Of a DNA stretch of 64,000 nucleotides, positions 39,530 through 47,572 are shown piece after piece. This stretch comes from Helicobacter pylori (GTDB lineage: Bacteria > Campylobacterota > Campylobacteria > Campylobacterales > Helicobacteraceae): NCBI RefSeq assembly GCF_900120335.1, contig NZ_LT635477.1, positions 1,178,001-1,242,000 of the forward strand, read 5' to 3'. Under the pieces are notes generated by a model. It saw nothing but the letters and a program-made list of their open reading frames with translations, was not told the origin of the DNA and searched no databases. Made by a program: the position numbers and the translations under genes. Numbering within the stretch: position 1 is the stretch's first letter; each line of letters opens with the position of its first letter.

Positions 39530-40006
39530 TTATCGGTCATCTAATATATTAGCAATAAATATATTTGGTAATGTTGGAGCGGAACAAACAACCACATAAA
39601 GAAGAAACGAACCTGTTACTTTCCAAAAAGACGACCCGTTGAAACTCCAAATGAGACACACGCCTGTCATGGCTGCAACAACAATGCAAAATAACGACAA
39701 GAATCTTAAGCTAGAGATTAAAAATTTTTGCCCCTCTGCGAGCTTGTCTTTTCTAAACGCCTCTTGCAAACCTTTCTCAGCCAACGGCTTGACGCCATCA
39801 ACGATTGGTTTGGCATCTGGGAAAAAAATACTAATAGCCGCTGTTCCAATACCCATAGCAGCAGTAATGAAAGGATTGTTTTGGTTGGGATCAGAATTTT
39901 CTATCTCTTCCATCTCTCTTTTTAAGCTCTTCCCAGAAAAGAGATATATGCCCCACGCAACCAACCATAAAAGCACCACCGCAACAGAAAAAATAAAATG
40001 CGCCAT
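39530..40006 (-). CDS. small membrane protein of unknown function
   Basis: A 158-residue protein from the ATG at 40006. Hydrophobic N-terminal helix FIFSVAVVLLWLVAWGIYLF, then a charged stretch (KSLKREMEEIENSDPNQNN). A weakly hydrophobic AAMGIGTAAISIFF follows, then a charged region (LAEKGLQEAFRKDKLAEGQK). Two C-terminal helices are SLFCIVVAAMTGVCLIW and SFLLYVVVCSAPTLPNIF. No family recognised. It shares an upstream region with the gene at 39126 and has no neighbours of known function. Confidence 0.6.
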   Translation of the reverse strand: MAHFIFSVAVVLLWLVAWGIYLFSGKSLKREMEEIENSDPNQNNPFITAAMGIGTAAISIFFPDAKPIVDGVKPLAEKGLQEAFRKDKLAEGQKFLISSLRFLSLFCIVVAAMTGVCLIWSFNGSSFWKVTGSFLLYVVVCSAPTLPNIFIANILDDR

Positions 40007-40009
40007 GCG

Positions 40010-40071
40010 ACAAACCCTTTAAACATCAAATGTTGGAGTGTATCGTTTTTTTTTTTTGTTTGTCAAGGGGG
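40010..40071 (-). repeat. duplicated promoter region, copy 2 (A12 spacer)
   Basis: Copy of 39392-39449. Minus strand: TTGACA (40061-40066), an 18-nt spacer that contains A12 (40046-40057), TACACT (40037-40042), and the leader ATTTGATGTTTAAAGGG. The spacer is 4 nt longer than in copy 1, entirely through the poly-A tract. Confidence 0.7.
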
Positions 40072-40121
40072 GCTGGCTAAAAAGTAGTATTATTGAGTGT
40101 TTTAAAATAAAAGGATAGCGT

Positions 40122-40694
40122 TTATAACGATGAAAGTTTAGCCCCTAATTGTAGCGCCCCTAACAAGCCTTCCACATTCAGCCCCAACCCCACGCTTAAA
40201 TTCTTGCTTGAGCTTTTAATATAAGGCTTATGAAAATCCTCTAAACGCACACAGCCCGCACTTCCTTGCCATAAACCGCTCTCTAAGTATTTTTCTATTT
40301 CGCTGCAATCAAACGCCCTTAAACGCGCTCTAAAAACCGATAGATCCAGCCATTCTAGTTTAGGAGAAATCAATGCCGAGCAGGTTAAAACCTCTATTTC
40401 ATTGCCATTTTGGCGTTTTAAAAATTCAAGGGCTTCTCGCTTGTTTTGAGCTTTTCGTTGCATGTGACAACCCACGCTCACCACGCTATCAGCAACCACG
40501 ATAGCGCAGTTGTTTGTGAGCAATTTTTTAGCTTTTTCTAATTTCCCCTTGCACGCCAAATAAACAAACTCCCTAGGGTCTGTGGTTTTTAGGCTTTCTT
40601 CATCAAAGTCCAACGCTTTTTGTTTAAACTCAATCCCATGCTCTTTTAAAAGATTCGCCCTAGCACTAGATTGAGAACCTAAAACCAACTCCAT
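40122..40694 (-). CDS. maf: Maf-like nucleotide pyrophosphatase
   Basis: A 190-residue Maf/Ham1-fold protein. The N-terminal signature is LVLGSQSSARANLLKEHGIEF, and later VVADSVVSVGCHMQRKA carries the catalytic Asp. Maf proteins hydrolyse non-canonical or methylated NTPs to NMPs. Starts 1 nt after alaS and is cotranscribed with it. Confidence 0.88.
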   Translation of the reverse strand: MELVLGSQSSARANLLKEHGIEFKQKALDFDEESLKTTDPREFVYLACKGKLEKAKKLLTNNCAIVVADSVVSVGCHMQRKAQNKREALEFLKRQNGNEIEVLTCSALISPKLEWLDLSVFRARLRAFDCSEIEKYLESGLWQGSAGCVRLEDFHKPYIKSSSKNLSVGLGLNVEGLLGALQLGAKLSSL

Positions 40695-40695
40695 G

Positions 40696-43239
40696 CTATC
40701 CCTCTAAAGCTTTAAGGGCAGTATTTTTCGCTAAATTGAGCGCGGTTGGTAAATTTTCAATATCCTTGCCCCCAGCGCTCGCAAAATCGTCTCTCCCGCC
40801 CCCTTTGCCCCCTAAAATTTGCGCCACTTCATTAGCCCATGCATTCGCTTTTATGGGCGCGTTTTTCACCCCGCATGCGAGAGCTATGCACTCATTTTCT
40901 TTTTTAAACACCATAGCGAGCAATCTTTCATGCTTACTTTTCAATCGGTCAATCATTTCTTTAATGTCGCCATTTTCCACTACGCCCACCACCAAACTCA
41001 CGCCATGGATTTTTTCAACCGGTAAATCCATAGAAACGGGAGCTTTTTGGCTGTTTTTCACGCTCTCTTTAAGCTTGTTGATGCCGGCTATCACATCGTT
41101 ATTTTTCAATAAAATCTTAGCGTTTTTAAGCTCTTTATTTTCTTCTTTGGCCAGTTGGTAAAAGGCTTTCCCGCACACCGCTTCAATGCGTCTGACCCCA
41201 CTACTCACCCCGCTTTCTTTAAGTATCCTAAACCCCCCAATAAGCCCGGTATTTTCCACATGAATGCCTCCACACAATTCAATGGACGCTTCTTTAAAGC
41301 TCACCACGCGCACATTTTCAGCGTATTTTTCGCTAAATAACGCTAACGCTCCCTTATCTTTAGCTTGATTTAAGGGCATATGCTCCACATGGCTTGTCAA
41401 ATGCTTGAAAATTTGAGCGTTGACTAGATCTTCTACTTTTTCCAACTCTTCATCATTGAGCGCTTTAGCATGCGAAAAGTCAAAACGCAATCGTTTGGAT
41501 TCCACTAAACTCCCCGCTTGACTCACATGCGAGCCTAAAACTTCTCTTAAAGCGCTCTGTAATAAATGCGTTGCGCTATGGTGTTTGGCGATCTCAAAGC
41601 GTTCATCGCTCACTTGCGCGATCACTTGATCGCCTTTTTTTAGCGCTTTTTTGATTTCAAGGAGCGAAAAATTAAGCCCAAAAAAGTTTTTTGTATCTAG
41701 CACTAGAGCCGCTTCTTCATCATCTTTTAAAAGCGCGCCCTTATCGCCTATAGCCCCCCCACCTTCTGCGTAAAAAGGGGTTTTTTCTAGCAACACCCAG
41801 ACTTCTTGGTTAGGGTTTGCCTCTGCTATTTCTTTAAAATCGCTATCAAAAAACCCTAAAACTTTAGCAGGACATTCTGTCGTTTCATACCCCACAAAAA
41901 CATTAGGCGCATAAGCGTTTAAAATAGCACTAAAATCGGCGTTGTTTTGCTTGCCTTTCCATGAAGCTTTAGAGCGTTTCACTTGCTCTTGCATGCAATG
42001 TTCAAAGCCTTGCATGTCCACACACGCCCCATGACTTCTTAGCATGTCGTTTGTTAAATCCAAAGGAAAACCAAAAGTGTCATAAAGCTTGAAAGCGATC
42101 TTGCCATCAAAGATTTTATTTTCATTCAAATGCTTTAAAGACAAGTTAAACAATTCCATGCCAGATTCCAAAGTCTCTAAAAAGCGCTCTTCTTCTTCAA
42201 AGCACTCTTTCATCACCATTTCTTTAGACTCTTTCAAATACGCATGCGTGTTAGAAAATTGCTCGCACACCACGCCCACGACTTTGTATAAAAACGCTTC
42301 TTTCAAGCCCATTAAATACCCATGCCTTAAAGCGCGCCTTAAAATACGCCTTAAAACATAGCCACGGCCTTCTTTATTGAAATGCACCCCTTGAGCGAGC
42401 AAAAACGCCACCGCCCTGGCGTGATCGGCCACTACCCTAAAGCTTGGCTGAAATTCTCTCGTATAATCCAAACTTGTAAGCTCGCTGATTTTTTCCATTA
42501 AGGGCGCAAATAATGAAGAATCAAAATTATTGAGCTTATGTTCTAATAGCGCTTGCACCCTTTCTAAGCCCATGCCCGTATCAATGCTAGGCTTTGGCAA
42601 GGGGGATAAAACGCCATCATTAGAGCGTTCGTATTGCATGAACACCAGATTCCAAATTTCTAAAAACCTATCGCCCTCGCCCCCAAAATAATCCTCGCTC
42701 CCCTTAAAGTGTTTTTCGCCTTGATCAATGTAGATTTCACTGCAAGGCCCGCAAGGCCCGCTATCGCCCATTTGCCAGAAATTATCTTTATCGCCCATTT
42801 TTTTAATCCTGTCAACAGGCACAAACTTTTCCCATAATTTAACGGCTTCATCGTCTTTTTCATGCACGCTGATGTATAAATCTTTAGGCTTAAACCCTAA
42901 ATTTTTGGTTACAAATTCCCACGCAAACAAAATCGCTTCTTCTTTGAAATAATCCCCAAAAGAGAAATTCCCTAGCATTTCAAAAAGCGTGTGGTGTCTT
43001 GCGGTATAACCGACATTTTCTAAATCGTTATGCTTGCCTCCTGCGCGCATGCACAATTGCGAGCTTGTCGCTCTAGGGATGCTAGGACGCGGCACTATAC
43101 CGGTAAAAATATCTTTAAATTGCACCATGCCGGCATTGGTAAAAAGCAAGGTGGCGTCATTAGGCACTAAAGGCATGCTGGGATAAATCTCATGCCCTTT
43201 ATTTTTAAAAAATTGTAAAAATTCGTTGCGAATGTCCAT
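40696..43239 (-). CDS. alaS: alanyl-tRNA synthetase
   Basis: AlaRS, 847 residues. The class II catalytic core covers residues 1-240 (FTNAGMVQFKDIFTG; GDSGPCGPCSEIYID; DTGMGLERVQALL). The editing domain has HSATHLLQSALREVLG and CGGIHVENTG with the zinc-binding residues. The C-terminal C-Ala domain (DDFASAGG region) is visible. Length is normal for the genus. Confidence 0.97.
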   Translation of the reverse strand: MDIRNEFLQFFKNKGHEIYPSMPLVPNDATLLFTNAGMVQFKDIFTGIVPRPSIPRATSSQLCMRAGGKHNDLENVGYTARHHTLFEMLGNFSFGDYFKEEAILFAWEFVTKNLGFKPKDLYISVHEKDDEAVKLWEKFVPVDRIKKMGDKDNFWQMGDSGPCGPCSEIYIDQGEKHFKGSEDYFGGEGDRFLEIWNLVFMQYERSNDGVLSPLPKPSIDTGMGLERVQALLEHKLNNFDSSLFAPLMEKISELTSLDYTREFQPSFRVVADHARAVAFLLAQGVHFNKEGRGYVLRRILRRALRHGYLMGLKEAFLYKVVGVVCEQFSNTHAYLKESKEMVMKECFEEEERFLETLESGMELFNLSLKHLNENKIFDGKIAFKLYDTFGFPLDLTNDMLRSHGACVDMQGFEHCMQEQVKRSKASWKGKQNNADFSAILNAYAPNVFVGYETTECPAKVLGFFDSDFKEIAEANPNQEVWVLLEKTPFYAEGGGAIGDKGALLKDDEEAALVLDTKNFFGLNFSLLEIKKALKKGDQVIAQVSDERFEIAKHHSATHLLQSALREVLGSHVSQAGSLVESKRLRFDFSHAKALNDEELEKVEDLVNAQIFKHLTSHVEHMPLNQAKDKGALALFSEKYAENVRVVSFKEASIELCGGIHVENTGLIGGFRILKESGVSSGVRRIEAVCGKAFYQLAKEENKELKNAKILLKNNDVIAGINKLKESVKNSQKAPVSMDLPVEKIHGVSLVVGVVENGDIKEMIDRLKSKHERLLAMVFKKENECIALACGVKNAPIKANAWANEVAQILGGKGGGRDDFASAGGKDIENLPTALNLAKNTALKALEG

Positions 43240-43357
43240 GGGTATTCCTTTTTGTCGTTTTATCGCGCGCTTTAAAGCTGTTTTATAGCTCTTTTAAGTT
43301 GTTTTTTTAAAAAGATAGTTTATTATACTTTAAACATCCAAAATAAAGGAGAAAACC

Positions 43358-43588
43358 ATGTTCCATGAATTTAGAGACGAAATCAGCGTGTTAAAAGCGA
43401 ATAATCCGCATTTTGATAAGATTTTTGAGAAACACAACCAGCTTGATGACGACATCAAAACCGCCGAGCAACAAAACGCTAGCGACGCTGAAGTCAGCCA
43501 CATGAAAAAACAAAAATTAAAATTAAAAGATGAGATCCACAGCATGATCATAGAATATAGAGAAAAGCAAAAATCCGATCATGTTTAA
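43358..43588 (+). CDS. DUF465/YdcH-family small coiled-coil protein
   Basis: A 76-residue, charged helical protein: MFHEFRDEISVLKANNPHFD, then FDKIFEKHNQLDDDIKTAEQ and VSHMKKQKLKLKDEIHSMI. The pattern (HF..IF..H..LD..I; LK..KL.LKDEI) is that of DUF465. Function unknown. It is divergent from alaS across 118 bp, with its own AAAGGAG Shine-Dalgarno. Confidence 0.82.
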   Translation: MFHEFRDEISVLKANNPHFDKIFEKHNQLDDDIKTAEQQNASDAEVSHMKKQKLKLKDEIHSMIIEYREKQKSDHV

Positions 43589-43769
43589 GGTTTAATCATC
43601 TTTGTAAAAACACGCTAAAACGCTTTTTAAAAGGGGGGTTTTGGCTTGTCGCTTGGTTAGACTTATTAGTTAGACTTGATGCCTTGATTTTAGGTTAAAG
43701 CGTTAGGTTGCTTTCAGCTTTATTCCCACCATAAGCTTTATTAATATTTTAATGTTCTTTACATTTTTA

Positions 43770-44055
43770 AAAAATGGGTTTTTGTTTTATCGTTTTAGAT
43801 CTCATTTTGTTGTAAAATTCATTTTATTGAGTTTTGTTTTATTTTCTTGAGAATATAGGAAGTATTTTGGAATAACTATCCCCCCTTTTAACCCACTAAA
43901 CCCCCCCCTAAAGAAGCGCTTTTTTAAAAACTATCGCTTGAATTAACGCTAAGTTTCCCACTAAACAATCATCAAAAACGCTAAAAAAGATTTTTTCATT
44001 TTTAAAATTATCGCTTGCTTTTGGCAAGCTCTTTTATCATTGGTTATAAAAAACG
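43770..44055. repeat. diverged intergenic repeat, copy 1
   Basis: Shares with 48697-48890: TTTAAAAAATGGG+TTTTT; GTATTTTGGAATAACTATC against GTATTTTGAAATAACTCTC; a C-tract block; CGCTTTTTTA; and ATTATCGCTTGC..GCAAGCTCTTTTAT, ending in GTTATAAAAAACGC. The hairpin GCTTGC-TTTTG-GCAAGC plus TCTTTT at 44013-44035 looks like a plus-strand terminator. Confidence 0.55.
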
Positions 44056-44150
44056 CTAAAAAGGATTTTTCATCAACCCTCCCAAAAAAAAGAGGATTTA
44101 AGAGAGGAGGTTCAAAAGAAAAAAGATTTTTCATCAAATCCCCCCAAAAA

Positions 44151-44195
44151 AACAAAGAATTTAAAAACAAAGAATTTAAAAACAAAGAATTTAAG
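44151..44195. repeat. three tandem copies of a 15-bp unit
   Basis: AACAAAGAATTTAAA at 44151-44165 and 44166-44180, and AACAAAGAATTTAAG at 44181-44195. It adjoins the larger 239-bp repeat and shares its A/G-rich style. Confidence 0.85.
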
Positions 44196-44200
44196 AAAGA

Positions 44201-44740
44201 GAGTTCAAAAAAACAAAGGGTTTAAAACAAAAAAGGAGTTCAAAAAACAAACCCCCCAAAAAGGAAGTTTAAAAACAAAGGGTTCTCCCCTAAAAAAGGA
44301 GTTTAAAACAAAGGGTTTAAAAAAACAAAAAATGAAACCCCCCAAAAAGAGGGTTAAAACAAAGGGTTAAAAAAAAAGGGTTTAAAAATTTAAAACAAAA
44401 GGAGTTCAAAAAAAAGGGTTCAAAAATTTAAAACAAAAGGAGTTCAAAAAAACAAAGGGTTTAAAACAAAAAAGGAGTTCAAAAAACAAACCCCCCAAAA
44501 AGGAAGTTTAAAAACAAAGGGTTCTCCCCTAAAAAAGGAGTTTAAAACAAAGGGTTTAAAAAAACAAAAAATGAAACCCCCCAAAAAGAGGGTTAAAACA
44601 AAGGGTTAAAAAAAAAGGGTTTAAAAATTTAAAACAAAAGGAGTTCAAAAAAAAGGGTTCAAAAATTTAAAACAAAAGGAGTTCAAAAAAACAAAGGGTT
44701 TAAAACAAAAAAGGAGTTCAAAAAACAAACCCCCCCAAAA
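44201..44740. repeat. 239-bp tandem duplication plus partial third copy
   Basis: GAGTTCAAAAAAACAAAGGG begins at 44201, 44440 and 44679, exactly 239 bp apart. Copies 1 (44201-44439) and 2 (44440-44678) appear identical wherever I compared them; copy 3 is cut off near 44735. The unit itself consists of shorter motifs (AAAGGGTTTAAAA, AAAAGGAGTTC, CCCCCCAAAAAG), so it probably grew from smaller repeats. Confidence 0.9.
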
Positions 44741-44761
44741 AGAGGGTTAAAAAAGGGGGTT
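44720..44761 (-). terminator. putative terminator of babB
   Basis: On the minus strand, 18 nt after the babB stop codon, AACCCCC and GGGGGTT can pair across an 18-nt pyrimidine-rich loop, followed by TTGTTTTTT. The stem overlaps the partial third copy of the 239-bp repeat. Confidence 0.45.
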
Positions 44762-44778
44762 CCACAAAGGGCTAAACA

Positions 44779-46901
44779 TCAATAAGCGAACACGTAATTC
44801 AAATACACGCTATAGAGTCTGCGGTATTTGAGTTCAGCCCCCATGAAGGAATAGTAGTTCGTGTTGATGGTAGGGATTTTAAGCCCTAGTTCGATCCCAT
44901 GCTGGGCCACATGATCGCTGCCTTTTTTCTTAGGTCTAGCAAGATTCATCCTCAAGCCCATGTTGAATAAGAATTGGAAATTCGCCACGTTCATTTTAGC
45001 GTTATAGACGTTATTCACGGTGGCTAAATTCACGTATTCAGAGTTAAGCCAAGAAGTGCCCGCTAACGCAATGCCACCAAAAAGCCCCACAGAAAGCTTG
45101 TTGTTTTTGCCTAAGAAATTGGTGGCTTTATCGTTGATGAAGTTATAAAGCGCGTCCGCTCCAAAGCCATAAGTCCACACATCAGAAGCCGAGTTGAAAA
45201 AGCTGGATTTGATGAACGCATGGTTGTAATCAAAAAAGCCGTAATACCTAGCGCCCCATTTCCTTTTTTGCCCAAAGAATTGTTTGTAACCCACCTGGAT
45301 ACCGATCCCATTCATCGCGCCGTTGTTGGTTTGAGAACTAACAATCCCCACTTTCCTAAAGGGGTTACGCCCTAACTCTTGGTTAATCGTTTGGATTTGG
45401 TTGTAAGTGTTTTGGTTAAGGTAGTAGTTGGTTTCTATGCCTTGCGGGCTATAGGGGTTATTCTTTTTACTCACCACATTTTGCAAGCTTTGCGCGTTAG
45501 GGACTTTGGAGAGCGCGGTGGTGATGCTGTTGTAAGTATTCCCTAATTCATTGTATCGGGATTTGAAATTCACCAAAGTGTCAGCGATGTCTGCGGCTTG
45601 TTGGATTTGCTGCGCTCGAGTGCCAAAATGGGCGATGTCATTGTTCAAGTTCGTTATCGTTTGTTCCACATACGCACAGCCTGCCCCCCAAGTGTTAGAA
45701 GTTACCTGACCTGGATTGGTGCCCCTACGCTCACTCCCTTGCACTTCATAACACACCCCTAAAGAGTCTGATACAAAATTTTTAGGGATTTTTTCAAAGT
45801 TTTTCACCACTTGTTCGGCTTGGTTTAAAATCTCTGCTTGGGCTTGAGCGTTTTTGAGCATGCTTTGCGCAAAGCTAGCGTCTGTATAAGGGTTGAATGG
45901 TTTTCCAGTGTCTAGGTTGCTCTGATTTTGCGTGTTTTCACTAACGATTTTACTTTGTGCGACAGCTTCTTGCGCGTTAGCGATCATGCCTTGGATCGCG
46001 CTGATTTCATTCTTAAACATCCCACACATTGTCCCATTGCCGCTTATCCCTTGCCAATAACCTTTACCATCATTTTGGAAGTTTGGGCATGCCTCATTTA
46101 GGGTAGTGATAATGATGCTCGCTTGTTTTAAAAGCTCTTGAGCGTTATTGGTTGTATTGATCTGTTCTGTGGTTGATGCTGTTGTTCCTCCATTCCACGA
46201 GGTTGAAATAGTTTTCCCATGACTCCATGGATACACTAATTTCTCATTTGGTTCGCCACCCGTTCTTTTGTCTCCATTGATAGTGAAATCAAGTTTTGTA
46301 TTAGTGTTGCTTAAAACGGGGATCCCTTCTCCATTGGATCCATTAGCTGTCAAAGCCTTTTGAATGATTTGATAAGCCTTGTTGATGATCGCATAATTTT
46401 CAGTGGATATAGGCCCGCCATGTCCTGGCTCATAATACGAATTACAAGTGATGGTCGTCGTATTTTGTCCTGGCACATTATTAAAGGTTTGGATACCTCC
46501 ATTTGCGCTCTCATTGCTACCAGGACCACAAGCAGTAAAGGCATAGCTTGTAACTTGCCACAACCCTACTGCAGCGTTCAATGCTAAAAGCACGGCTTGA
46601 TAAGCGGGGGAATTGGCTTTGACATCTAGCAAATTCCTAGCGCTTGAGCCTAGATTATCCCTTGCGTCGTTGACAGCGCTCGGATCAGAGGATAGCTTTA
46701 CAAGGGTGTTTAGGGTGTTGTAATTATTTAAAAAATTGTTCAACTTTTCATAATTCTCTGAAAGCTGTTGAATGCCTTTGGTGTTTTTCACCATTTGAGC
46801 GGCTTCACCGATTTGATAGCCTGCGCTCATGTAAAAGCCGTCGTCTTCAGCGTGGAGCAAAAACGAGAGAGAGAGAGAGAGAGTAAAAGGGTTTTTTTCA
46901 T
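44779..46901 (-). CDS. babB: BabB outer-membrane adhesin, phase-variable and out of frame (OFF)
   Basis: Hop/Bab family outer-membrane protein. The frame from AEDDGFYMSAGYQIGEAA (46849 down) to VYLNYVFAY at 44779 is open for about 690 codons. It contains the adhesin head (cysteine pairs in FTACGPGS/ITCNSYY, EACPNF/GTMCGMF, GVCYEV/GAGCAYV) and the C-terminal beta-barrel that BabA and BabB share. The N-terminal and middle sequence matches BabB rather than BabA. The signal sequence starts at the ATG at 46901 (MKKTLLLSLSLS) but nine CT units shift it, and translation ends at a TGA about 24 codons in. Eight units would give SFLLHAEDDG in frame and 706 residues. The locus between the DUF465 gene and rpsR holds babA in 26695 and babB in J99, as I recall. 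Confidence 0.92.
46865..46883 (-). repeat. (CT)9 phase-variation tract in the babB signal sequence
   Basis: Coding strand C(TC)9, i.e. nine CT units plus C, starting at codon 7 of babB. Counting from the ATG (46901) to the TTG codon of the mature frame (46860) gives 41 nt, which is not a multiple of 3, so the gene is OFF. Loss of one CT unit (39 nt) or gain of two (45 nt) would switch it ON. Confidence 0.95.
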
Positions 46902-46950
46902 CACATTCTCCTTTTTAAATTAGTATTTTGATGCATTAAGCATGGGGCGT

Positions 46951-46982
46951 ATTATAGCATGAAAGCGTTTTTTTTTTTTTTT
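46951..46982 (-). promoter_or_regulatory. babB promoter: TATAAT with a 15-nt poly-A over the -35 region
   Basis: TATAAT at 46951-46956 (minus strand), 50 nt upstream of the ATG. An uninterrupted run of 15 A on the coding strand (T15 at 46968-46982) occupies roughly -24 to -38. Tracts of this kind near Hop adhesin promoters (for example sabA) are known to change length and tune transcription. Confidence 0.7.
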
Positions 46983-47110
46983 GTAATTTTGAAAAAATTG
47001 TGTCATTTTTTTGCTTTTTTTTGTTTTTTTGCGTTACTTTTGAACGCTTTTATTGGATCTTAAAAACGCTTTTAACGCTTTTACAACCGATGTTTAATAA
47101 AAATAGAACG

Positions 47111-47260
47111 AAGATTAAACAAGATTAAACAAGATTAAACAAGATTAAACAAGATTAAACAAGATTAAACAAGATTAAACAAGATTAAACAAGATTAAAC
47201 AAGATTAAACAAGATTAAACAAGATTAAACAAGATTAAACAAGATTAAACAAGATTAAAA
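47111..47260. repeat. tandem array of 14 exact 10-bp units
   Basis: AAGATTAAAC is repeated 14 times without any mismatch from 47111 to 47250, followed by one imperfect unit (AAGATTAAAA, 47251-47260). It lies between the rpsR stop codon (47293) and the babB promoter (46951-46982). The 10-bp period is close to one helical turn and is not a multiple of 3. No ORF uses it. Confidence 0.97.
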
Positions 47261-47280
47261 GGGCATGCCCCCCATTAGCC
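47259..47280 (-). terminator. weak candidate terminator after rpsR
   Basis: On the minus strand, AGGGC (47276-47280) can pair with GCCCT (47259-47263), followed by TTTTAATC. The stem is only 5 bp, so readthrough from rpsR toward babB is possible. Confidence 0.3.
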
Positions 47281-47292
47281 CTAATCAAAAAC

Positions 47293-47550
47293 TTAATGCT
47301 GTTTAAAAGGGCTATCCACGACCTTTTTCCTGTCCACAATGTAGGGGATTAAAGCCATGTGGCGGGCTCTTTTGATCGCCACTTCCACCCTTTCTTGCCA
47401 CTTTTTGCTATTGCCTGTCAACCTCCTTGGCATGATTTTATAGCGCTCTGATAGCGTGTGCTTGAGCATGTCTAAATCTTTATAGTCAATAAAGCTGATT
47501 TTAGCTTCAGTGTATTTGCAATAGCGTTTTGAATAGCGTTTTCTTTCCAT
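47293..47550 (-). CDS. rpsR: 30S ribosomal protein S18
   Basis: S18, 85 residues, with the core [20 protein letters not shown], then [20 protein letters not shown] and [14 protein letters not shown]. The N-terminal CKYT segment keeps one of the usual cysteines. Third gene of rpsF-ssb-rpsR, the standard order; 22 nt after ssb. Confidence 0.96.
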   Translation of the reverse strand: MERKRYSKRYCKYTEAKISFIDYKDLDMLKHTLSERYKIMPRRLTGNSKKWQERVEVAIKRARHMALIPYIVDRKKVVDSPFKQH

Positions 47551-47572
47551 AATGTCTCCTTAATTTTAACCC

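Larger units (their letters stand above)
43589..44778. other. 1.2-kb gene-free, A/C-rich low-complexity region downstream of babB
   Basis: No gene is supported. 43589-43770 is plain AT-rich DNA. 43770-44055 is one copy of an intergenic sequence that recurs at 48697-48890. 44069-44150 holds two copies of GATTTTTCATCAA followed by C/A tracts. 44151-44195 and 44201-44740 are tandem repeats. Short ORFs across it (for example Lys/Phe-rich ones) are by-products of the A-rich composition. Confidence 0.7.

Noticed and set aside
44040..44225. Lys/Phe-rich 61-codon ORF downstream of babB
   Set aside because: It follows purely from A-rich tandem repeats, has no Shine-Dalgarno or normal codon use, and ends inside the 239-bp repeat.
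44779..46901. Calling the adhesin BabA
   Set aside because: The C-terminal third is shared by BabA and BabB, but the CT-repeat signal sequence and the N-terminal and middle parts (YEKLNNFLNNYNTLNTLV; TACGPGSNE) match BabB.
47111..47260. Possible CRISPR array
   Set aside because: The 10-bp units are directly adjacent with no unique spacers, and no cas gene is in the window. It is a simple tandem array.
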